64,000 bases of DNA, taken from Gerris lacustris (Eukaryota; Arthropoda; Insecta; Hemiptera; Gerridae). The stretch lies in contig OX578280.1 of assembly GCA_951217055.1 (NCBI GenBank), positions 33,671,128 to 33,735,127 on the forward strand, read 5' to 3'. A program made the position numbers and the translations under genes. This document shows positions 36,341 to 49,884 of the stretch, one piece after another; positions within the stretch are counted from its first letter, which is position 1; every line of letters starts with the position of its first letter. Below the pieces are notes generated by a model. It had not been told where the DNA came from, ran no database searches, and worked only from the letters and a program-made list of their open reading frames with translations.

Positions 36341-39300
36341 CCCCCTATTGAAGACCCAAATTTGGCCTATTCACTGTAACGCCAATATCTCCGGAACAAA
36401 GAGTGATAACGATGTGCGGTGTTTTTTAAAGTCTTCTATACACTGTCCTCTTTAATTTAATACCCATTTCAATTTGCTTTTCGTAGTCAAAGTGTACCAA
36501 AAGTTATAAAATATGGTAAAAAATCGACATTTCTTTTTTCTACTCTGAACAATTTTGATAATAACTTTTTTCCACGGGGTCAAATACACAACAAATATTA
36601 CAACCACAACCACAACCACAAAAAATACCACAACCACAACCACACCCCCAACCACAACCTCAACAACAACCACAACCACAACAACAACCACAACAACAAC
36701 CACAACCACAACAACAACAAATACCACAACAAATACTACAACCACAACCACAACAAATACCACAACAAATACCACAACAAATACCACAACAAATACTACA
36801 ACCACAACCACAACAAATACCACAACCACAACAAATACCACAACGACAACAAATACCACAACCACAACAAATACCACAACCACAACCACAACCACAGCCA
36901 CAACCACAACAAATACCTCAACCACAACCACAACCACAACAAATACCACAACCACAACTACAACAAATACCACAACCACAACCACAACAAATACCACAAC
37001 CACAACCACAACCACTACCACAACAAATACACAACCACAACAAATACAAATACCACAACCACAACCACAACAAATACCACAACCACACCAAATACCACAA
37101 CCACAACCACAACTCGATTTTGACAGCTTGTGAGCGTTTATTCCTCATAAAGAGAAAAATTAAAAAATAATTTAAAAAATAATTAATAGAAAAAAAAGAA
37201 ATAATACAAATAATGAAACACCACCCCCTATTGAAGACCCAAATTTGGCCTATTCACTGTAACGCCAATATCTCCGGAACAAAGAGTGATAACGATGTGC
37301 GGTGTTTTTTAAAGTCTTCTATACACTGTCCTCTTTAATTTAATACCCATTTCAATTTGCTTTTCGTAGTCAAAGTGTACCAAAAGTTATAAAATATGGT
37401 AAAAAATCGACATTTCTTTTTTCTACTCTGAACAATTTTGATAATAACTTTTTTCCACGGGGTCAAATACACAACAAATATTACAACCACAACCACAACC
37501 ACAAAAAATACCACAACCACAACCACACCCCCAACCACAACCTCAACAACAACCACAACCACAACAACAACCACAACAACAACCACAACCACAACAACAA
37601 CAAATACCACAACAAATACTACAACCACAACCACAACAAATACCACAACAAATACCACAACAAATACCACAACAAATACTACAACCACAACCACAACAAA
37701 TACCACAACCACAACAAATACCACAACGACAACAAATACCACAACCACAACAAATACCACAACCACAACCACAACCACAGCCACAACCACAACAAATACC
37801 TCAACCACAACCACAACCACAACAAATACCACAACCACAACTACAACAAATACCACAACCACAACCACAACAAATACCACAACCACAACCACAACCACTA
37901 CCACAACAAATACACAACCACAACAAATACAAATACCACAACCACAACCACAACAAATACCACAACCACACCAAATACCACAACCACAACCACAACTCGA
38001 TTTTGACAGCTTGTGAGCGTTTATTCCTTATAAAGAGAAAAATTAAAAAATAATTTAAAAAATAATTAATAGAAAAAAAAGAAATAATACAAATAATGAA
38101 ACACCACCCCCTATTGAAGACCCAAATTTGGCCTATTCACTGTAACGCCAATATCTCCGGAACAAAGAGTGATAACGATGTGCGGTGTTTTTTAAAGTCT
38201 TCTATACACTGTCCTCTTTAATTTAATACCCATATCAATTTGCTTTTCGTAGTCAAAGTGTACCAAAAGTTATAAAATATGGTAAAAAATCGACATTTCT
38301 TTTTTCTACTCTGAACAATTTTGATAATAACTTTTTTCCACGGGGTCAAATACACAAGAAATATTACAACCACAACCACAACCACAAAAAATACCACAAC
38401 CACAACCACAACCCCAACCACACCACAACCACAACCTCAACAACAACCACAACCACAACAAATACCACAACCACAACAAATACCACAACCACAACAAATA
38501 CCACAACCACAACAAATACCACAACCACAACAAATACCACAACCACAACAAATAACACAACCACAACAAATACCACAACCACAACCACAACCACAGCCAC
38601 AACCACAACAAATACCACAACCACAACAAATACCACAACCACAACTACAACAAATACCACAACCACAACCACAACAAATAACACAACCACAACCACTACC
38701 ACAACAAATACCACAACCACAACCACTACCACAACAAATACCACAACCACAACAAATACAAATACCACAACCACAACAAATACCACAACCACAACAAATA
38801 CCACAACCACAACCACAACAAATACGACAACCACAACCACAACCACAACAAATACCACAACAAATACTACAACCACAACAAATACCACACCACAACCACA
38901 ATTACACCAAATACCACAACCACAACCATAACCACAACCACAACAAATACCACAACCACAACCACACCACAACCACAACCACAACAACAACCATAACCAC
39001 AACCACAACCACAACAAATACCACAACCACAACAAATTCCACAACCACAACAAATACAAATACCACAACCACACCACCACCGCAACCACAACCACGACCA
39101 CAACAAATACCACAACCACAACAAATACCACAACCACAACCACAACAACAACAAAAACCACAACCACACCACAACTACAACAACAACAACAACCACCACA
39201 AATACCACAACCACAACCACAACAAATACCACAACCAGAACAAATACCACAACCACAACCTCAACAAATACCACAACCACAACCACAAAAATACCACAAC

Positions 39301-39624
39301 CACAACTACAACAAATACCACAACCACAAAAATACAACATTACAACCACAACCATCACCACAAACACAACCATCACCACAACCACAACCATCACACAACT
39401 TTCACCACAACCACAACCATCACACAACTATCACCACAACTACAAGCTACTACTCTAGCTATTGGCGAGCTGCTTAAGGGCTTTAAGTAGAGTCTTGAAT
39501 CTCTCTCTACCAACTCGATTTTGACAGCTTGTGAGCGTTTATTCCTCATAAAAAAAAAAATTAAAAAATAATTTAAAAAATAATTAATAGAAAAAAAAGA
39601 AATAATACAAATAACGAAACACCA
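36341..39624 (+). repeat. Higher-order satellite unit, copy A (3,284 bp)
   Basis: It comprises three composite subunits with core starts at 36341, 37224 and 38107 (883, 883 and 1,518 bp). The first two subunits appear almost identical and lack the CAAGCTACTACTC part of the tail; the third has the full tail. The same 883/883/1518 order recurs in copy B. Confidence 0.93.
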
Positions 39625-42600
39625 CCCCCTATTGAAGACCCAAATTTGGCCTATTCACTGTAACGCCAATATCTCCGGAACAAAGAGTGATAACGATGTG
39701 CGGTGTTTAAAGTCATCTATACACTGTCCTCTTTAATTTAATACCCATATCAATTTGCTTTTCGTAGTCAAAGTGTACCAAAAGTTATAAAATATGGTAA
39801 AAAATCGACATTTCTTTTTTCTACTCTGAACAATTTTGATAATAACTTTTTTCCACGGGGTCAAATACACAACAAATATTACAACCACAACCACAACCAC
39901 AAAAAATACCACAACCACAACCACACCCCCAACCACAACCTCAACAACAACCACAACCACAACAACAACCACAACAACAACCACAACCACAACAACAACA
40001 AATACCACAACAAATACTACAACCACAACCACAACAAATACCACAACAAATACCACAACAAATACCACAACAAATACTACAACCACAACCACAACAAATA
40101 CCACAACCACAACAAATACCACAACGACAACAAATACCACAACCACAACAAATACCACAACCACAACCACAACCACAGCCACAACCACAACAAATACCTC
40201 AACCACAACCACAACCACAACAAATACCACAACCACAACTACAACAAATACCACAACCACAACCACAACAAATACCACAACCACAACCACAACCACTACC
40301 ACAACAAATACACAACCACAACAAATACAAATACCACAACCACAACCACAACAAATACCACAACCACACCAAATACCACAACCACAACCACAACTCGATT
40401 TTGACAGCTTGTGAGCGTTTATTCCTCATAAAGAGAAAAATTAAAAAATAATTTAAAAAATAATTAATAGAAAAAAAAGAAATAATACAAATAATGAAAC
40501 ACCACCCCCTATTGAAGACCCAAATTTGGCCTATTCACTGTAACGCCAATATCTCCGGAACAAAGAGTGATAACGATGTGCGGTGTTTTTTAAAGTCTTC
40601 TATACACTGTCCTCTTTAATTTAATACCCATTTCAATTTGCTTTTCGTAGTCAAAGTGTACCAAAAGTTATAAAATATGGTAAAAAATCGACATTTCTTT
40701 TTTCTACTCTGAACAATTTTGATAATAACTTTTTTCCACGGGGTCAAATACACAACAAATATTACAACCACAACCACAACCACAAAAAATACCACAACCA
40801 CAACCACACCCCCAACCACAACCTCAACAACAACCACAACCACAACAACAACCACAACAACAACCACAACCACAACAACAACAAATACCACAACAAATAC
40901 TACAACCACAACCACAACAAATACCACAACAAATACCACAACAAATACCACAACAAATACTACAACCACAACCACAACAAATACCACAACCACAACAAAT
41001 ACTACAACGACAACAAATACCACAACCACAACAAATACCACAACCACAACCACAACCACAGCCACAACCACAACAAATACCTCAACCACAACCACAACCA
41101 CAACAAATACCACAACCACAACTACAACAAATACCACAACCACAACCACAACAAATACCACAACCACAACCACAACCACTACCACAACAAATACACAACC
41201 ACAACAAATACAAATACCACAACCACAACCACAACAAATACCACAACCACACCAAATACCACAACCACAACCACAACTCGATTTTGACAGCTTGTGAGCG
41301 TTTATTCCTTATAAAGAGAAAAATTAAAAAATAATTTAAAAAATAATTAATAGAAAAAAAAGAAATAATACAAATAATGAAACACCACCCCCTATTGAAG
41401 ACCCAAATTTGGCCTATTCACTGTAACGCCAATATCTCCGGAACAAAGAGTGATAACGATGTGCGGTGTTTTTTAAAGTCTTCTATACACTGTCCTCTTT
41501 AATTTAATACCCATATCAATTTGCTTTTCGTAGTCAAAGTGTACCAAAAGTTATAAAATATGGTAAAAAATCGACATTTCTTTTTTCTACTCTGAACAAT
41601 TTTGATAATAACTTTTTTCCACGGGGTCAAATACACAAGAAATATTACAACCACAACCACAACCACAAAAAATACCACAACCACAACCACAACCCCAACC
41701 ACACCACAACCACAACCTCAACAACAACCACAACCACAACAAATACCACAACCACAACAAATACCACAACCACAACAAATACCACAACCACAACAAATAC
41801 CACAACCACAACAAATACCACAACCACAACAAATAACACAACCACAACAAATACCACAACCACAACCACAACCACAGCCACAACCACAACAAATACCACA
41901 ACCACAACAAATACCACAACCACAACTACAACAAATACCACAACCACAACCACAACAAATAACACAACCACAACCACTACCACAACAAATACCACAACCA
42001 CAACCACTACCACAACAAATACCACAACCACAACAAATACAAATACCACAACCACAACCACAACAAATACCACAACCACAACAAATACCACAACCACAAC
42101 CACAACAAATACGACAACCACAACCACAACCACAACAAATACCACAACAAATACTACAACCACAACAAATACCACACCACAACCACAATTACACCAAATA
42201 CCACAACCACAACCATAACCACAACCACAACAAATACCACAACCACAACCACACCACAACCACAACCACAACAACAACCATAACCACAACCACAACCACA
42301 ACAAATACCACAACCACAACAAATTCCACAACCACAACAAATACAAATACCACAACCACACCACCACCGCAACCACAACCACGACCACAACAAATACCAC
42401 AACCACAACAAATACCACAACCACAACCACAACAACAACAAAAACCACAACCACACCACAACTACAACAACAACAACAACCACCACAAATACCACAACCA
42501 CAACCACAACAAATACCACAACCAGAACAAATACCACAACCACAACCTCAACAAATACCACAACCACAACCACAAAAATACCACAACCACAACTACAACA

Positions 42601-42911
42601 AATACCACAACCACAAAAATACAACATTACAACCACAACCATCACCACAACCACAACCATCACCACAACCACAACCATCACACAACTTTCACCACAACCA
42701 CAACCATCACACAACTATCACCACAACTACAAGCTACTACTCTAGCTATTGGCGAGCTGCTTAAGGGCTTTAAGTAGAGTCTTGAATCTCTCTCTACCAA
42801 CTCGATTTTGACAGCTTGTGAGCGTTTATTCCTCATAAAAAAAAAAATTAAAAAATAATTTAAAAAATAATTAATAGAAAAAAAAGAAATAATACAAATA
42901 ACGAAACACCA
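39625..42911 (+). repeat. Higher-order satellite unit, copy B (3,287 bp)
   Basis: Core starts lie at 39625, 40505 and 41388, mirroring copy A with near identity. Differences seen include GTTTAAAGTCATC in place of GTTTTTTAAAGTCTTC in the first core (3 bp shorter), one CCACAA/CTACAA change near 41000 and a 6-bp longer third array. Confidence 0.93.
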
Positions 42912-43040
42912 CCCCCTATTGAAGACCCAAATTTGGCCTATTCACTGTAACGCTAATATCTCCGGAACAAAGAGTGATAACGATGTGCGGTGTTTTTTAA
43001 AGTCTTCTATACACTGTCCTCTTTAATTTAATACCCATAA
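42912..43040 (+). repeat. Truncated satellite core
   Basis: The core runs through TTTAATTTAATACCCAT and then breaks off into unrelated sequence. Confidence 0.85.
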
Positions 43041-43227
43041 AGTGGTCCACTTAAAAAAAATTACGAAAAATAGAAAAATGTAGAAGAATAGAATAAAGAT
43101 TTTACGATATTAACGAGCGGGAGGGCTAATTAAATAAAACTGACAACAAATTAAAAATGTAGTACCGCCTCGTCCTAGGCTGCGCCACATGCGGCCGCAT
43201 GTTTCGCATGGCCCTTGCGCCGGCCCT
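43041..43227 (-). mobile_element. hAT-type element terminal fragment
   Basis: On the minus strand it begins CAGGGCCGGCGCAAGGGCC, followed by a G+C-rich hairpin (CATGCGGCCGCATG), then AT-rich sequence. CAGGGCCGGCGCAAGG-type ends are characteristic of DUF4371/ZNF862-type hAT elements. No transposase is present. It is wedged between the satellite and the GTATCAG array. Confidence 0.45.
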
Positions 43228-43749
43228 GTCAGTATCAGTATCCGTATCAATGTCAGTATCCCGTATCAGTATCAGTATCTCGTATCAGTATCCAGTATCC
43301 GTATCAGTATCCGTATCAGCACCCGCAGTATCCCTATCAGAATCCTGTTGTATCCGTATCAGTATCCCGTATCAGTTTCCCGTATTAGTATCCGTATCAG
43401 TTTCCCGTATTAGTATCCGTATCAGTATCCCGTAGTATCAGTATCAGTATCCGTATCAGTATGTCGTATCAGTATCAGTATCCGTATTAGTACCAGTATC
43501 CGTATCAGTATCCCATATCAGTATCCGTATAAATATCCCGTAGTACCTGCATCAGTATCTGTATCACTATCAGTATACGTATCAGTATCCATTATCAGTA
43601 TACCTTATCCCGTATCCGTATCAGAATCCGTATCAGTATCCGTATCAGTATCCGTATCAGTATTCATATAAGTATCCGTATCAGTATCTGCATGTCTCCC
43701 GTGGTATCCATCAGTATCTCAGTGGGGTATCAGTATCCCGTAGTATCCA
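43228..43749 (+). repeat. GTATCAGTATCC minisatellite
   Basis: Imperfect 6/12-bp repeats of GTATCAGTATCC with many variants. The reverse complement (GGATACTGATAC) appears at 49488-49541. Open frames here (VSVSRISIRIS translations) are by-products. Confidence 0.92.
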
Positions 43750-43965
43750 TCTGAATCTGAATCTGAATCTGAATCTAAATCTGAAACCGAATAAGAATGG
43801 GAATCGGACTAGGAATCGGAATCGGAATTGGAATCTGAATAGGAATCGGAATCTTATTCTGAATAGGAATCAGAATCTGAATCTGAATCGGAATCTGAAT
43901 CTGAATAGGAATCGGAATCAAATTCTGAATCTAAATCAGAATCGAAATCTGAATCTGAATCAGAG
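43750..43965 (+). repeat. GAATCTGAATC minisatellite
   Basis: About 215 bp of imperfect 6-bp GAATCT / GAATCG words, probably derived from or related to the adjacent GTATCAG array. Confidence 0.88.
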
Positions 43966-44885
43966 ATAACGACGACGACGACATGATGACGAAGCCTGCC
44001 GACGACATGATGACGACACGATGATGACGATTACATGATGACGTTATGATGACATGATGACGACACTATGACGACATTATGACGACACGGTGATGACACG
44101 ATAATGACGATAGCGACACGACGAGGACATTATGACGACATGACGACGACATTATGACGACATGACTATATGAACGACGACATAATTACAACATTATGAC
44201 GACATGTCGACACTATGACGACACTATGACGACACGATGCCGACACTATGACGACACTGTGACGACACTGTGACGACACTATGACGACACTGTGACGACA
44301 CTATGACGACACTGTGACGACACTATGACGACACTGTGACGACACTATGACGACACTGTGACGACACTATGACAACACTGTGACGACACTGTGACGACAC
44401 TATGACGACACTATGACGACACTATGACGACACTATGACGACACTGTGACGACACTGTGACGACACTATGACGACACTGTGACGACACTATGACGACACT
44501 GTGACGACACTATGACGACACTGTGACGACACTATGACGACACTGTGACGACACTGTGACGACACTATGACGACACTGTGACGACACTGTGACGACACTA
44601 TGACGACACTATGACGACACTATGACGACACTATGACGACACTATGACGACACTATGACGACACTGTGACGACACTATGATGACACTATGACGACACTAT
44701 GACGACACTGTGACGACACTATGACGACACTGTGACGACACTGTGACGAAACTATGACGACGCTATGACGACACTATGACGACACTATGACGACACTATC
44801 ACGACACTTTGACGACACTGTGACGACACTATGACGACACTGTGACGACACTATGACGACATTATGACGACACTCTGACGACATC
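43966..44885 (+). repeat. 11-bp ACGACACTATG array, left arm
   Basis: Near-perfect 11-bp units alternate ACGACACTATG and ACGACACTGTG. The first 250 bp are more varied and contain single copies of strings (GACATGACTATATGAACGAC and CACGACGAGGACATTATGAC) that recur many times, inverted, in the right arm. Confidence 0.93.
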
Positions 44886-44897
44886 TGTCGTCATAAT
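44861..44897. repeat. Inversion junction of the 11-bp array
   Basis: ATTATGACGACA (44861-44872) and its exact complement TGTCGTCATAAT (44886-44897) flank a 13-nt spacer. The array reads on one strand to the left of this point and on the opposite strand to the right for more than 4.5 kb. Confidence 0.9.
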
Positions 44898-47800
44898 GTC
44901 GTCATAATGTCGTCATAGTGCCGTCATTATGTCGTCATAATGTCGTTATAATGTCGTCATAGTGTCGTCACAGTGTCGTCATATTGTCGTAATAATGTCG
45001 TCATAATTTCGGCGTCATGTCGTCATAATGTCCTCGTCGTGTTGTCATCATCGTGTCTTTATAGTGCCGTCATAGTGTCGTCATAATGTCGTGTTTTCAT
45101 CATGTCGTCGTTCATATAGTCATGTCGTCATGTCGTCATCATGTTTTCATTATGTCGTCGTTCATATAGTCATGTCGTCATAGTGTCGCATTATGTCTTC
45201 ATAATGTCCTCGTCGTGTTGTCATCATCGTGTCTTTATAGTGTCGTCATAGTGTCGTCATAATGTCGTCATAATGTCGTGTTTTCATCATGTCGTCGTTC
45301 ATATAGTCATGTCGTCATGATGTTTTCATTATGTCGTCGTTCATATAGTCATGTCGTCATAATGTCGTCATAATGTCGGCATAATGTCGTCATAATGTCG
45401 GCATAATGTCGTCATAATGTCGGCATAATGTCGGCATAATGTCGTCATAATGTCGGCATAATGTCGTCATAATGTCGTCGTCATGTCGTCATAATGTCCT
45501 CGTCGTGTTGTCATCATCGTGTCTTTATAGTGCCGTCATAGTGTCGTCATAATGTCGTCATAGTGTCGTCATAATGTCGTTATAATGTCGTGTTTTCATC
45601 ATGTCGTTGTTCATATAGTCATGTCGTCATCATGTTTTCATTATGTCGTCGTTCATATAGTCATGTCGTCATAATGTCGTCATAGTGTCGCCATAATGTC
45701 GGCATAATGTCGTCATAATGTCGTGTTTTCATCATGTCGTCGTTCATATAGTCATGTCGTCATGTCGTCATCATGTTTTCATTATGTCGTCGTTCATATA
45801 GTCATGTCGTCATAATGTCGGCATAATGTCGTCATAATGTCGGCATAATGTCGTCATAATGTCGTCCTAATGTCGTCGTCATGTCGTCATAATGTCCTCG
45901 TCGTGTTGTCATCATCGTGTCTTTATAGTGCCGTCATAGTGTCGTCATAATGTCGTCATAGTGTCGTCATAATGTCGTGTTTTCATCATGTCGTCGTTCA
46001 TATAGTCATGTCGTCATCATGTTTTCATTATGTCGTCGTTCATATAGTCATGTCGTCATAGTGTCGTCATAATGTCGGCATAATGTCGTCATAATGTCCT
46101 CGTCGTGTTGTCATCATCGTGTCTTTATAGTGTCGTCATAATGTCGTCATAATGTCGTTATAATGTCGTGTTTTCATCATGTGGTCGTTCATATAGTCAT
46201 GTCGTCATCATGTTTTCATTATGTCGTCGTTCATATAGTCATGTTGTCATAATGTCGTCATAGTGTCGTCATAATGTCGGCATAATGTCGTCATAATGTC
46301 GTCCTAATGTCGTCATAATGTCATCGTCATGTCGTCATAACGTCCTAGTCGTGTCGTCATCGTCATCATGGTGTCTTCATCGTGTCGTCATAATGTCGTC
46401 ATAGTGTCGTCATAATGTCGTCATAGTGTCGTCATAATGTCGTTATAATGTCGTGTTTTCATCATGTCGTCGTTCATATAGTCATGTCGTCATCATGTTT
46501 TCATTATGTCGTCGTTCATATAGTCATGTCGTCATAATGTCGTCATAGTGTCGTCATAATGTCGGCATAATGTCGTCATAATGTCCTCGTCGTGTTGTCA
46601 TCATCGTGTCTTTATAGTGTCGTCATATTTTCGTCATAATGTCGTCATAATGTCGTTATAATGTCGTGTTTTCATCATGTCGTCGTTCATATAGTCATGT
46701 CGTCATCATGTTTTCATTTGTCGTCGTTCATATAGTCATGTCGTCATAATGTCGTCATAGTGCCGTCATAATGTCGTTATAATGTCGTCATAGTGTCGTC
46801 ACAGTGTCGTCATATTGTCGTCATAATGTCCTCGTCGTGTTGTCATCATCGTGTCTTTATAGTGCCGTCATAGTGTCGTCATAATGTCGTCATAGTGTCG
46901 TCATAATGTCGTCATAATGTCGTGTTTTCATCATGTCGTCGTTCATATAGTCATGTCGTCATCATGTTTTCATTATGTCGTCGTTCATATAGTCATGTCG
47001 TCATAGTGTCGTCATAATGTCGGCATAATGTCGTCATAATGTCCTCGTCGTGTTGTCATCATCGTGTATTTATAGTGTCGTCATAGTGTCGTCATAATGT
47101 CGTCATAGTGTCGTCATAATGTCGTCATAATGTCGTGTTTTCATCATGTCGTCGTTCATATAGTCATGTCGTCATGATGTTTTCATTATGTCGTCGTTCA
47201 TATAGTCATGTCGTCATAATGACGGCATAATGTCGTCATAATGTCGTCCTAATGTCGTCATAATGTCGTCGTCATGTCGTCATAATGTCCTCGTCGTGTT
47301 GTCATCATCGTGTCTTTATAGTGCCGTCATAGTGTCGTCATAATGTCGTCATAGTGTCGTCATAATGTCGTGTTTTCATCATGTCGTCGTTCATATAGTC
47401 ATGTCGTCATCATGTTTTCATTATGTCGTCGTTCATATAGTCATGTCGTCATAGTGTCGTCATAATGTCGGCATAATGTCGTCATAATGTCCTCGTCGTG
47501 TTGTCATCATCGTGTCTTTATAGTGTCGTCATAGTGTCGTCATAATGTCGTCATATTTTCGTCATAATGTCGTCATAATGTCGTTATAATGTCGTGTTTT
47601 CATCATGTCGTCGTTCATATAGTCATGTCGTCATCATGTTTTCATTATGTCGTCGTTCATATAGTCATGTCGTCATAGTGTCGTCATAATGTCGGCATAA
47701 TGTCGTCATAATGTCCTCGTCGTGTTGTCATCATCGTGTCTTTATAGTGTCGTCATAGTGTCGTCATAATGTCGTCATAATGTCGTCATAATGTCGTTAT

Positions 47801-49487
47801 AATGTCGTGTTTTCATCATGTGGTCGTTCATATAGTCATGTCGTCATCATGTTTTCATTATGTCGTCGTTCATATAGTCATGTTGTCATAATGTCGTCAT
47901 AGTGTCGTCATAATGTCGGCATAATGTCGTCATAATGTCGTCCTAATGTCGTCATAATGTCATCGTCATGTCGTCATAACGTCCTAGTCGTGTCGTCATC
48001 GTCATCATGGTGTCTTCATCGTGTCGTCATAATGTCGTCATAGTGTCGTCATAATGTCGTCATAATGTCGTCATAGTGTCGTCATAATGTCGTTATAATG
48101 TCGTGTTTTCATCATGTCGTCGTTCATATAGTCATGTCGTCATCATGTTTTCATTATGTCGTCGTTCATATAGTCATGTCGTCATAATGTCGTCATAGTG
48201 TCGTCATAATGTCGGCATAATGTCGTCATAATGTCCTCGTCGTGTTGTCATCATCGTGTCTTTATAGTGTCGTCATATTTTCGTCATAATGTCGTCATAA
48301 TGTCGTTATAATGTCGTGTTTTCATCATGTCGTCGTTCATATAGTCATGTCGTCATCATGTTTTCATTTGTCGTCGTTCATATAGTCATGTCGTCATAAT
48401 GTCGTCATAGTGCCGTCATAATGTCGTTATAATGTCGTCATAGTGTCGTCACAGTGTCGTCATATTGTCGTCATAATTTCGGCATCATGTCGTCATAATG
48501 TCCTCGTCGTGTTGTCATCATCGTGTCTTTATAGTGCCGTCATAGTGTCGTCATAATGTCGTCATAGTGTCGTCATAATGTCGTCATAATGTCGTGTTTT
48601 CATCATGTCGTCGTTCATATAGTCATGTCGTCATCATGTTTTCATTATGTCGTCGTTCATATAGTCATGTCGTCATAGTGTCGTCATAATGTCGGCATAA
48701 TGTCGTCATAATGTCCTCGTCGTGTTGTCATCATCGTGTATTTATAGTGTCGTCATAGTGTCGTCATAATGTCGTCATAGTGTCGTCATAATGTCGTCAT
48801 AATGTCGTTTTCATCATGTCGTCGTTCATATAGTCATGTCGTCATGATGTTTTCATTATGTCGTCGTTCATATAGTCATGTCGTCATAATGACGGCATAA
48901 TGTCGTCATAATGTCGTCCTAATGTCGTCATAATGTCGTCGTCATGTCGTCATAATGTCCTCGTCGTGTTGTCATCATCGTGTCTTTATAGTGCCGTCAT
49001 AGTGTCGTCATAATGTCGTCATAGTGTCGTCATAATGTCGTGTTTTCATCATGTCGTCGTTCATATAGTCATGTCGTCATCATGTTTTCATTATGTCGTC
49101 GTTCATATAGTCATGTCGTCATAGTGTCGTCATAATGTCGGCATAATGTCGTTATAATGTCCTCGTCGTGTTGTCATCATCGTGTCTTTATAGTGTCGTC
49201 ATAGTGTCGTCATAATGTCGTCATATTTTCGTCATAATGTCGTCATAATGTCGTTATAATGTCGTGTTTTCATCATGTCGTCGTTCATATAGTCATGTCG
49301 TCATCATGTTTTCATTATGTCGTCGTTCATATAGTCATGTCATAATGTCGGCATAATGTCGTCATAATGTCGTCGTCATGTCGTCATAATGTCCTAGTCG
49401 TGTCGTCATCGTCATCATGGTGTCTTCATCGTGACGTCATAATGTCGTCATCATGTTGTCATTATGTCGTCGTTCATATAGTCATGT
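44886..49487 (-). repeat. Right arm: CATAATGTCGT array with higher-order structure
   Basis: The reverse complement of the left-arm family, organised in cassettes of roughly 200-300 bp each containing TTTTCATCATGTCGTCG, TCGTTCATATAGTCATGTCG and GTCCTCGTCGTGTTGTC. A larger repeat of about 1.64-1.67 kb is visible: rare variants recur at matching spacing (CATAACGTCCTAGTCGTG near 46336 and 47975; TTTTCATTTGTCGTCG near 46711 and 48361; CATAATGACGGCATAATG near 47214 and 48884). Confidence 0.92.
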
Positions 49488-49541
49488 CGTCGGATACTGA
49501 TAGGGATACTGATAGGGATACTGATACGGATACTGATACGG
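49488..49541 (-). repeat. GGATACTGATA minisatellite
   Basis: Short run of GGATACTGATAGG / CGGATACTGATAC, the complement of the GTATCAGTATCC array at 43228. Confidence 0.9.
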
Positions 49542-49546
49542 ATACT

Positions 49547-49856
49547 TCAATAATAATAATATTTACCTACAAAAACTAGTAAATACAAAATGCTGGGCTA
49601 TGTGTTATGAACTCGTTTATGAGTGTAGGTGTAGGGGTAGGTGGGTGTGTAAGGGTAGGTGTAGGAGTAGGTGTAGGTGTAGAAGTAGGTATATGTGAAG
49701 GTGAGGTGTAGGTGTAAGGGTAGGTGTAGGGGTAGGCATAGGTGTAGGGGTAGGTGATACATTTGGATAAAATATTCAATAATAATTAAATTTACCTACG
49801 AAAACTAGTAAATACAAAATGTTGGGGTATGTGTTATGAACTCGTTTATGAGTGTA
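49547..49856. repeat. ~80-bp direct repeats flanking a TAGGTG minisatellite
   Basis: Segments 49547-49627 and 49778-49856 are direct copies with a few changes (ACTAGTAAATACAAAATG, then TATGTGTTATGAACTCG). Between them lies a GTAGGTGTAGGGGTAGGTG-type array. The second copy runs on into AATGTCGTCAAAATGTCG. Confidence 0.85.
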
Positions 49857-49884
49857 TAATGTCGTCAAAATGTCGTCAAAATTT

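Noticed and set aside
22914..43040. CCACAA arrays as telomeric DNA
   Set aside because: The hexamer does not match the common animal telomere repeats (TTAGGG or TTAGG), and the arrays are interrupted by conserved cores and tails; they behave as satellite.
43189..43435. Ser/Ile/Arg-rich frames
   Set aside because: Translations of the GTATCAGTATCC minisatellite.
44886..49487. CRISPR-like spacing of repeated words
   Set aside because: The 'spacers' are themselves variants of the same 11-bp repeat, there are no associated genes, and the DNA is eukaryotic.
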